Assembly: GCA_001830475.1 (NCBI GenBank)
Contig: MIAC01000102.1
Location: 7,717 to 14,137, forward strand
From: Rhodospirillales bacterium RIFCSPLOWO2_12_FULL_67_15
GTDB taxonomy: Bacteria; Pseudomonadota; Alphaproteobacteria; Rhodospirillales; 2-12-FULL-67-15
DNA length: 6,421 nt
Direction of reading: 5' to 3'
The notes beneath the pieces are model-generated. The model saw nothing but the letters and a program-made list of their open reading frames with translations, was not told the origin of the DNA and searched no databases. How positions within the stretch are numbered: position 1 is the stretch's first letter; the number at the start of each line of letters is the position of its first letter. Positions 1-5,390 of the stretch are shown here, piece after piece. Position numbers and translations under genes: made by a program.

Positions 1-2
1 GC

Positions 3-296
3 GGCGGGCGTTATCGGGCGGGGAACGGCTCGGCCGAAGCAGAGCCGGCGACGGGCCTCACCCTCTTCACCGATACGCTTCTTGCCGCGCTGCCTCAGCC
101 GGCCCCGGCGCGGCGTCTTTACCTCCCTCTCGACGTCCCCGTGGCGGAGGCTCGTCGGCTTCGCCGCGAAGGATGGATCACCGTCGCCGCGCTTGGCCCC
201 GATGTCGATCCGGCCGCAGCCGCCCGGGCGATGGGCTGCGCCTTCGTTTGGGACAAGGGCAGATCCATCCCCGTGGAACTTTCCCGCAAGACCTAA
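3..296 (+). CDS. hisZ: ATP phosphoribosyltransferase regulatory subunit HisZ, C-terminal part (5' end outside window)
   Basis: The last 97 codons of a gene entering from the left edge. HisZ is a catalytically inactive relative of histidyl-tRNA synthetase. It assembles with the short form of HisG to catalyse and regulate the first step of histidine biosynthesis, in the cytoplasm. The visible part opens with GGRY, the glycine-rich class II synthetase-like motif. EPATGLTLF follows, a pattern typical of HisZ just after that motif. The end is a small alpha/beta domain finishing with [16 protein letters not shown], which resembles the usual HisZ tail. The stop is TAA at 294-296. purA begins 26 bp downstream, an order commonly seen in alphaproteobacteria, so the two may be co-transcribed. 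Recognition rests on family memory and context; only about a quarter of the protein is visible. Confidence 0.85.
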   Translation, partial: GGRYRAGNGSAEAEPATGLTLFTDTLLAALPQPAPARRLYLPLDVPVAEARRLRREGWITVAALGPDVDPAAAARAMGCAFVWDKGRSIPVELSRKT

Positions 297-322
297 CGAA
301 CGCGAACAAGGAAACCTGCGCT

Positions 323-1615
323 ATGGCGAATGTGGTGGTCGTCGGCTCCCAGTGGGGCGACGAGGGCAAAGGCAAGATCGTGGACTGGCTGTCCGAACGG
401 GCCGACGTGGTCGTCCGCTTCCAGGGCGGCCACAACGCCGGCCATACGCTGGTCATCGACGGCGTGACTTACAAGCTCAGCCTCCTTCCTTCCGGCATTG
501 TCCGTAAAGGCCGGCTTTCCATCATCGGCAACGGGGTCGTTCTCGACCCCTGGGCGCTGCTGGCGGAAATCGAAACGGTTCGAAAACAAAAAGTCGAGGT
601 GTCGCCGCGCAACCTCATGGTGGCGGAGAGCGTACCGCTGATTCTTCCCTTGCACCGCGAGCTCGATCAAACGCGGGAAAAAACCGCGGGCGCGGGAAAG
701 ATCGGCACGACGGGGCGCGGAATCGGTCCGGCCTACGAAGACAAAGTCGCAAGGCGGGCGATTCGACTTGGCGATCTCGCCGATCCCGATCTCCTCGGTG
801 CACGGGTCGATTCCCTGCTCGCCCACCATAATGCCCTGCTCCGGGGACTCGGCCTGCCGGAAGTCGAGCGCGAAAAATTGATACAAGAACTCCTCGACGT
901 GGCTCCCAAAGTTCTTCCGTTCGCCGGCGCGGTATGGAAGAGGCTCGACGAACTTCGCCGCGCCGGTAAACGTATTTTGTACGAGGGCGCCCAGGGAACC
1001 ATGCTCGACATCGATCACGGGACCTATCCCTACGTCACGTCCTCCAATACCGTCGCGGCTCAGGCGGCGGTGGGGTCGGGCCAAGGGCCGGGTGCCATCG
1101 ACTACGTTCTCGGCATCACCAAGGCGTACACGACCCGGGTCGGCAGCGGTCCGTTCCCGGCGGAACTCACCGATGGAGTCGGCCGGATGCTCGGCGAGCG
1201 TGGGCGCGAATTCGGGACCGTCACCGGGCGGCCGCGTCGCTGCGGATGGTTCGATGCCGTTCTTGTCCGCCAGGCGGTCCGCATCAACGGCATTCATGGC
1301 ATCGCGCTGACCAAGCTCGACGTTCTCGACGGAATGATGGAGCTCAAAGTCTGCGTCGGCTATCGTCTCGACGGAGAGACGCTCGACTATCTGCCGGCTT
1401 CGGTTACGCGCCAGTCCCGCGTCGAGCCCATCTACGAGATCCAGGAGGGCTGGGGGGGCAGCACCCGCGGCGCGCGCTCGTGGGCGGATTTGCCGGCGAC
1501 CGCTGTCAAGTACATCCGGCGGATCGAGGAGATCATCGGGGCGCCGGTCGCCCTTCTTTCCACCAGCCCCGAGCGGGAAGACACCATTCTCGTCCACGAC
1601 CCCTTCGTCGACTGA
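323..1615 (+). CDS. purA: Adenylosuccinate synthetase PurA
   Basis: Complete, 430 residues, the usual bacterial length. It catalyses GTP-dependent joining of IMP and aspartate to give adenylosuccinate, the first committed step from IMP to AMP, in the cytoplasm. All family landmarks are present: the phosphate loop [11 protein letters not shown] (8-18) with the catalytic Asp13; GGHNAGH (35-41) with His41; [14 protein letters not shown] (128-141), the family signature; VGSGPFP; the aspartate-binding loop [13 protein letters not shown] with Arg303 and Arg305; the guanine-recognition TKLD (330-333); and STSPER (413-418) near the end. The ATG at 323 is chosen because AAGGAAA at 308-314 sits 8 bases upstream and the protein then starts [15 protein letters not shown] as in homologues. 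The frame is open back to 173, but that part lies inside hisZ. No residue is missing, and I see nothing unusual. It probably shares a transcript with hisZ. Confidence 0.98.
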   Translation: MANVVVVGSQWGDEGKGKIVDWLSERADVVVRFQGGHNAGHTLVIDGVTYKLSLLPSGIVRKGRLSIIGNGVVLDPWALLAEIETVRKQKVEVSPRNLMVAESVPLILPLHRELDQTREKTAGAGKIGTTGRGIGPAYEDKVARRAIRLGDLADPDLLGARVDSLLAHHNALLRGLGLPEVEREKLIQELLDVAPKVLPFAGAVWKRLDELRRAGKRILYEGAQGTMLDIDHGTYPYVTSSNTVAAQAAVGSGQGPGAIDYVLGITKAYTTRVGSGPFPAELTDGVGRMLGERGREFGTVTGRPRRCGWFDAVLVRQAVRINGIHGIALTKLDVLDGMMELKVCVGYRLDGETLDYLPASVTRQSRVEPIYEIQEGWGGSTRGARSWADLPATAVKYIRRIEEIIGAPVALLSTSPEREDTILVHDPFVD

Positions 1616-1711
1616 CTCCCTGGAATGGCCGGAAAACAGCCGCGCCGACCCATATCATGTCCGGGTTAACCATGCGCGGAGCAAACCCGCCCGTCCTCGA
1701 TTTCTAAGGCG

Positions 1712-1735
1712 TTGACAATCGGAATCCGCTACTAT
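1712..1735 (+). promoter_or_regulatory. Candidate housekeeping promoter for the pseudokinase operon
   Basis: TTGACA at 1712-1717 is a perfect -35-like hexamer, followed by GCTACTAT at 1728-1735. This arrangement, with a gap of 9-10 bases before GCTA, resembles the Caulobacter-type consensus (TTGACGS, 10-14 bases, GCTANAWC), although the spacer is short and the last positions diverge. It does not fit the E. coli 17-base spacing. It lies about 35 bases upstream of the ATG at 1768 in the only sizeable gap on this strand, which would give a short leader of roughly 25 bases. The position supports it; the -10 match is only partial. Confidence 0.4.
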
Positions 1736-1750
1736 CCGCCCCAGAATACG

Positions 1751-1758
1751 AGGAGAGG
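1751..1758 (+). promoter_or_regulatory. Ribosome binding site that selects the ATG at 1768
   Basis: AGGAGAGG ends 9 bases before the ATG at 1768. A closer ATG at 1760 is in another frame and reaches a TAG after seven codons (1781-1783). It is also too close to the Shine-Dalgarno to be efficiently used. The site therefore supports 1768 as the start of the long reading frame. Confidence 0.65.
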
Positions 1759-1767
1759 GATGGCCGG

Positions 1768-3804
1768 ATGGCAGAAGCTGTAGCGGTCGCACGTGCTGGG
1801 ATTCCGCCCCAATCCGGTGGGGGGATCGGGGTTCTGCGTGATCGATTCTCGATCTACCCCGAAAAACCTCTCCCCTCGTTCGATTCCCCTTCCGCCAAGG
1901 CCTTCGAGGTCGAAGATCGCCGCGATCCCGGCCATAAGCTCTTCGCCCTGATCTGCACGCCCGGGCTGCCGGTGCGCGCGGGCGCGATGGAAGCGCTCAA
2001 AGGATTCACCTGCCGGGGGCTTCTGACCCTGATCGACTATGGCCCGGTGTTCTGGCCGCCGCTGGGGCGGAAGTGCATGGCCGCGATCTACGAGCAGCCT
2101 TTGGGCGGACGGGTGTCCGAACTGATCGCCTCCGGCAAATTCTACATTTCCGAATACGAAATCGCGCGCCGCGTCATCGATCCGATGGTCGCCGCCTTGC
2201 ACGGCTTGTCCGGTCTCGGCGTGCCCCATCGCCAAATCCGTCCCAGCAATATGTTCTTCAAGGACGAAGCACGCCAGGACATGGTGCTCGGGGAATGCGT
2301 GACAGTACCTCCCGGGTTCGACCAGCCCGTCGTCTTCGAACCGATCGAACGGGGTCTCGCCGGTCCGGGCGGCCGCGGCGAAGGGGAAATACGAGACGAC
2401 GTTTATTCCCTGGGTGCGTCGATCATCGCCATTACGCTCGGTCAATCGTTTGCGGCGACGATGAACGACAACGATATCCTGACCGCCAAGATCGAGCAGG
2501 GCACCTTTGCCGCATTGGTCGGCAATTCGCGCATTATCGTATCTCTGATCGAGCCTTCGCGCGGCATGCTGAACGACGAATTTGGGGAACGTTGGAGCCT
2601 CGATCAGTTGGATCGTTGGCAGGATGGGCAGAAACAGTCTCCGATCCAGCGTCGCCCGTCGGTGAAAGCCGACGTGACGTTTCTCTTCGCCGGCAAGATG
2701 CACATCACGTCCCGCACGCTCGCCCGGAGCTCGACCCAACACGTCGCGGAAGCCGCGAAGATGCTGCGCACCGCGGATCTCGAAGCCTGGGTCCGCCGCC
2801 CCCTCGGGGACGCCGATATGGCCGACAAGGTCAAAACCGCTCTCGATTTGGCGCGCGCGAACCCGAACGCCCCAACCAACAGCGACGACCATCTCGTCAC
2901 CCGGATCGCCATGATCCTCGACCCCAAAGGTCCGATCCGCTACCGCGGGTTTGCCTATATGCCCGACGGATTCGGGCCGGCGCTGGCGGTCGAACTCATG
3001 CGCCGCGGCGACGTCCAGGCTCCGGTGGAGACGATCCTGCGCGAACTCCCGAATGCCTGGTACAATCACACCGCCAACTTCGGCCCCGAGACGCCTTTTG
3101 CCATCAAGTCGTTCAGCGAGATCCGGTCATACCTCCAGAACAACGACCCGGGCTTCGGAGTCGAGCGTTGCCTGTATGAACTCAACCCTTCGCTGCCCTG
3201 CCAGAGCCCCCTCGTCGCCGAGGAGTATGTGAGCCGCATCGAGGATTTGCTGCCGGCACTGGACCGCGCCGCGAGCCGGACCGATCCCAAAACCCGTCCC
3301 GTGGACCGCCACGTCGCCGCTTTTATCGCCGCCCGGTTCGAGCAGGACATCGATCCTCACCTCAAGGCGATGGCCTCGACCCGCGTGGAAACGTCCCTGA
3401 TCGGGATGCTCAGCCTGCTTGCCGTGGTTCAGTGGCGGTTGAAATTGGATGGGCTGCTCGGGCTGGCGGGATGGGTCGGCGGCCTGCTTGGCCCGGCGAT
3501 CAACACTTATCACAGCCGCTCGACCCGTCGGGACATCGAGAAAGATCTTCCGCGTCTGGTCCGTCAAGGCAGCCTGCCGGAATTGTTCGACCTCATCGAC
3601 AACGCCGAGAAGCGCCGCCTCGATCTCGAGGGCTACACCGCCGCGAAGGCCGAGTTCGAGGCCGCCGAAGCGGAAATCCAGAAGATCGAGGGTACCGAAT
3701 CGCAAGGAATGTCCGGCGCCGTCGCCAAGGGCCAGCAAACCGCCGCGGTGATCGCCCTGATCGTCAGCTTCCTGATCGTGATGACCTTCATCATGGTCAC
3801 GTAA
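1768..3804 (+). CDS. Protein-kinase-like (pseudokinase) protein with C-terminal membrane anchor, function unknown
   Basis: A 678-residue protein whose first 290 residues look like a Ser/Thr protein kinase fold. HRQIRPSN (154-161) occupies the catalytic loop, where active kinases have HRDxKPxN. DDVYSLGAS (210-218) matches subdomain IX, and RWSLDQLDRW (275-284) matches the subdomain XI arginine helix. The catalytic machinery is gone. The HRD aspartate is Gln156, the DFG site reads LGEC (174-177), no glycine-rich loop is visible, and the likely ATP-lysine strand reads LFALIC (58-63) without lysine. I infer a pseudokinase acting as scaffold or regulator. Residues about 290-540 match no domain I know. 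After them come two hydrophobic stretches (544-555 and 562-578), a charged coiled-coil-like segment (612-642) and one clear membrane helix at the very end (659-677), suggesting a cytoplasmic protein anchored by its tail. It starts an operon with the membrane-protein gene 21 bp downstream. Pipelines may label it 'serine/threonine protein kinase', which its residues do not support. Confidence 0.85.
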   Translation: MAEAVAVARAGIPPQSGGGIGVLRDRFSIYPEKPLPSFDSPSAKAFEVEDRRDPGHKLFALICTPGLPVRAGAMEALKGFTCRGLLTLIDYGPVFWPPLGRKCMAAIYEQPLGGRVSELIASGKFYISEYEIARRVIDPMVAALHGLSGLGVPHRQIRPSNMFFKDEARQDMVLGECVTVPPGFDQPVVFEPIERGLAGPGGRGEGEIRDDVYSLGASIIAITLGQSFAATMNDNDILTAKIEQGTFAALVGNSRIIVSLIEPSRGMLNDEFGERWSLDQLDRWQDGQKQSPIQRRPSVKADVTFLFAGKMHITSRTLARSSTQHVAEAAKMLRTADLEAWVRRPLGDADMADKVKTALDLARANPNAPTNSDDHLVTRIAMILDPKGPIRYRGFAYMPDGFGPALAVELMRRGDVQAPVETILRELPNAWYNHTANFGPETPFAIKSFSEIRSYLQNNDPGFGVERCLYELNPSLPCQSPLVAEEYVSRIEDLLPALDRAASRTDPKTRPVDRHVAAFIAARFEQDIDPHLKAMASTRVETSLIGMLSLLAVVQWRLKLDGLLGLAGWVGGLLGPAINTYHSRSTRRDIEKDLPRLVRQGSLPELFDLIDNAEKRRLDLEGYTAAKAEFEAAEAEIQKIEGTESQGMSGAVAKGQQTAAVIALIVSFLIVMTFIMVT

Positions 3805-3825
3805 CTGCGGGAGGAGACGGGAACC

Positions 3826-4356
3826 ATGGCTAAAAAAGCGTCATCCGCACCGCCGCCGGGGCGCGGCGCGCCGAGACAGGCGCCGCGGCCGGCTCCGGGG
3901 GCGCCGCGGAGATTCTCTTCGCAAATTCTTTGGTTCACGGTCATCGTCGCCCTGCTGCTGCCGTGGATTCTGCCGTCGATGATCGTCGTTCTCGTCGGCA
4001 TGGTTCCATCGATCGTTGCGTTGGTCGTGGATCGTTCGCCGCGCAAATACGGCACGCTCACGATTGCGGCGCTGAATTTTGCCGGTGTTCTTCCCTATCT
4101 GGTGAAGCTTTGGGCCAAATCGCAAAACTTGGAAAACGCGCTCAACATCGTCGTTGACGTCTTCGCTTTGATGGTGATGTACGGCGCGGCCGGATTCGGC
4201 TGGATGATCTTTTTGACCATTCCCACTTTTGTCGCGTCGATCTTCATGGTGATTTCCCAGCGCCGGATCGCCGTCTTGCGCGAAAACCAGCGCAAGATCC
4301 TCGAAGAATGGGGCGAAAGCGTCGCCCGGAGCGAATCCCCCGCGGGAAAATCCTGA
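3826..4356 (+). CDS. Small multi-pass membrane protein, partner gene of the pseudokinase; function unknown
   Basis: A 176-residue protein that I do not recognise. The first 30 residues are basic and rich in Pro, Ala, Arg and Gly, with no signal-peptide cleavage pattern. Hydrophobic segments follow at about 33-49, 50-68, 77-94 and 108-142, the last long enough for two helices, giving four or five membrane spans. The C-terminal 35 residues (about 143-176) are charged and helical (QRRIAVLRENQRKILEEW), probably cytoplasmic. The positively charged N-terminal tail also suggests a cytoplasmic N-terminus. The start is firm: GGGAGGAGA at 3809-3817 lies 8 bases before the ATG. Only 21 bp separate it from the pseudokinase stop, so the two are almost certainly co-transcribed, and a physical partnership in the inner membrane is a reasonable inference. 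The gene is followed by a strong inverted repeat. Confidence 0.8.
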   Translation: MAKKASSAPPPGRGAPRQAPRPAPGAPRRFSSQILWFTVIVALLLPWILPSMIVVLVGMVPSIVALVVDRSPRKYGTLTIAALNFAGVLPYLVKLWAKSQNLENALNIVVDVFALMVMYGAAGFGWMIFLTIPTFVASIFMVISQRRIAVLRENQRKILEEWGESVARSESPAGKS

Positions 4357-4360
4357 TTCG

Positions 4361-4393
4361 CGACGCACGATCGGGAGCCCCCGATCATCGTCG
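4361..4393. terminator. Inverted repeat between convergent genes, probable bidirectional terminator
   Basis: An inner perfect stem of 7 bp (GATCGGG at 4369-4375 with CCCGATC at 4380-4386) closes a 4-base loop. After a small 3x2 internal loop, an outer 5-bp stem follows (CGACG at 4361-4365 with CGTCG at 4389-4393). It occupies almost all of the 42-bp gap between the stop of the membrane-protein gene (4356) and the stop of rpoH (4399-4401), the expected place for a shared terminator. Neither side has a good T-tract, so a strictly intrinsic mode is uncertain. Confidence 0.6.
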
Positions 4394-4398
4394 CCCGA

Positions 4399-5199
4399 TT
4401 ATTGCTGAATGCTCGTCGCGATATTGTTCGCATGCGCGCGCTTTCTGAGCTTTTCGAAGGCGTTGATTTCGATCTGGCGGATTCGCTCGCGCGAAATCCT
4501 GTAATAGTCGCTGAGCGATTGCAACGTTGCCGGCGTTTCCTTGAGCCTGCGCTCGGTGAGGATGTGCTTTTCGCGCGGCGTGAGACGATCGAGGGCGCCG
4601 CTGAGAAACGCCCGACGCCGATCCAATTCCTGTTCTTCGGCGATAATAGACTCCTGGCTGGCCCGGTTGTCGGCGAGCCCATCCTGCCATTCGCCGCCGC
4701 CCGCGCCGGGCTTCGGCGCGTTGAGGGATTTGTCGGTATGCGCAAGGCGCCGGTTCATCTGCACGACATCGTCCCCGGACACATCCAGCTCGAGCGCGAT
4801 CCGCACGACCTGTTCGGGCCTGAGTTCGCCGTCCTCGATCGCCCTCAACTCGCCCTTGAGCCTGCGGAGGTTGAAGAACAGTTTCTTTTGCGCGGCGGTC
4901 GTTCCGATTTTCACCAGCGACCAGGAACGGAGGATGTATTCCTGAATCGCCGCGCGGATCCACCACAGGGCGTAGGTCGCGAACCGGAATCCGCGCTCCG
5001 GGTCGAACCCGCGGACGGACTGCACCAGGCCGACGTTCCCTTCCGCGTCGGCGGCGCCTCTTTCGCCCTGCCGACGGAAGCGCCGCGCCAGCGCCGCTTC
5101 TTCGGCATGGCTCAAAAGCGGATACGAGCGAATTTTCTGGAGATAGGAAGTGAGGTTGCGCTCGGGGGTGAAATCGCGGAGGCGCCTGGACGTCGCCAT
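4399..5199 (-). CDS. rpoH: RNA polymerase sigma-32 factor RpoH, lacking region 2.1
   Basis: A 266-residue sigma-70-family protein, the heat-shock sigma factor that directs RNA polymerase to chaperone and protease promoters. Visible parts in order: region 1.2 (about 14-50, with LTSYLQKIRSYPLLS and EEAALARRF); region 2.2 (EGNVGL, 53-58); regions 2.3-2.4 (FRFATYALWWIRAAIQEYIL, 71-90, then RSWSLVK); the RpoH box QKKLFFNLR (104-112), diagnostic for sigma-32; NRRL and SLNAP; and region 4 with the helix-turn-helix ISRERIRQIEINAFEKLRK (235-253). The oddity is that AA (49-50) jumps via DA straight to EGNVGL. About 28 residues of region 2.1, including the usual SHLRLV helix, are absent in frame. Start: the ATG at 5199 has GGAG 7 bases upstream and gives the usual short N-terminus. 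A GTG at 5238 is less likely. It lies 138 bp downstream of rluD on the same strand and converges with the membrane-protein gene. Identity as a sigma-32 homologue is sure; whether it is functional is not. Confidence 0.93.
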   Translation of the reverse strand: MATSRRLRDFTPERNLTSYLQKIRSYPLLSHAEEAALARRFRRQGERGAADAEGNVGLVQSVRGFDPERGFRFATYALWWIRAAIQEYILRSWSLVKIGTTAAQKKLFFNLRRLKGELRAIEDGELRPEQVVRIALELDVSGDDVVQMNRRLAHTDKSLNAPKPGAGGGEWQDGLADNRASQESIIAEEQELDRRRAFLSGALDRLTPREKHILTERRLKETPATLQSLSDYYRISRERIRQIEINAFEKLRKRAHANNIATSIQQ

Positions 5200-5206
5200 A
5201 ACCGTG

Positions 5207-5210
5207 CTCC
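5207..5210 (-). promoter_or_regulatory. Ribosome binding site supporting the rpoH ATG at 5199
   Basis: On the minus strand the transcript reads TTGGAG, then CACGGTT, then ATG. GGAG is 7 bases before the ATG at 5199. The upstream in-frame GTG at 5238 would add 13 residues not typical of RpoH N-termini, so this site decides the start. Confidence 0.6.
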
Positions 5211-5270
5211 AAGGTTGACGCCGTGCACCCCCGGGCACCCACGTATGAAGGGCCGACCCCCGTCGACCAA

Positions 5271-5390
5271 GAAGTTAATTTTAGTGAACGCAAACAACTT
5301 TTGCTAGAGCTGACATTAAAAAATCAACTAATCGGATTTATTCCATCAGGTCGTTGAATTTGCACAATTTATTTGAACTGAAAGACATCG
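5271..5390. other. AT-rich island spanning the rluD tail and the rluD-rpoH gap
   Basis: I count 39 G or C among these 120 bases (about one third), while flanking DNA is well above 60%. The island covers the 3' part of the intergenic region and the last 15 or so codons of rluD. It contains the candidate rpoH promoter. I see no mobile-element ends, long direct repeats or tRNA-like sequence in it. Confidence 0.75.
5303..5327 (-). promoter_or_regulatory. Candidate promoter for rpoH
   Basis: Read on the minus strand, TTGATTT (5327-5321) is followed after 10 bases by GCTCTAGC (5310-5303). This is a partial match to the Caulobacter-type housekeeping consensus TTGACGS, 10-14 bases, GCTANAWC. It lies in the AT-rich gap between rluD and rpoH and would give a leader of nearly 100 bases before the ATG at 5199. 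I found no convincing sigma-32-type promoter here. The match is imperfect and AT-rich DNA yields such hits by chance. Confidence 0.3.

Noticed and set aside
173..322. Upstream extension of the purA frame to an ATG at 173
   Set aside because: It overlaps hisZ coding sequence, adds 50 residues absent from PurA proteins, and the ATG at 323 has a good ribosome binding site.
293..1597. Long minus-strand open frame (434 codons) opposite purA
   Set aside because: The opposite strand encodes an unambiguous PurA. Long antisense frames are expected in GC-rich codon-biased DNA, and the translation looks like nothing known.
1662..1689. Inverted repeat CGGGTT / AACCCG after purA as a terminator
   Set aside because: Only 6 bp of stem with a 16-base loop and no T-tract after it; likely chance.
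1760..1783. Seven-codon open frame starting at an ATG just before the pseudokinase start (upstream leader peptide)
   Set aside because: It abuts the Shine-Dalgarno with almost no spacing, and the peptide has no regulatory character such as repeated codons.
1732..3069. Minus-strand open frame (445 codons) opposite the pseudokinase gene
   Set aside because: The plus-strand frame has kinase-fold motifs, a membrane anchor, a strong ribosome binding site and an operon partner. The antisense product has no recognisable motif.
5200..5238. GTG at 5238 as the rpoH start
   Set aside because: It would add 13 residues (PGGARRQPWSTV-like) foreign to RpoH. The ATG at 5199 has a well-placed GGAG.
4385..5293. 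Second long minus-strand frame (302 codons) overlapping rpoH in another phase
   Set aside because: Arg/Pro/Ala-rich shadow translation. The rpoH phase carries all the sigma motifs before and after the deletion, so this frame is not evidence of a frameshift.
5318..5340. Hairpin AAATC / GATTT followed by T residues after rluD as an intrinsic terminator
   Set aside because: The stem has 5 bp with a single G-C pair and would be too unstable; the T-run is part of a generally AT-rich tract.
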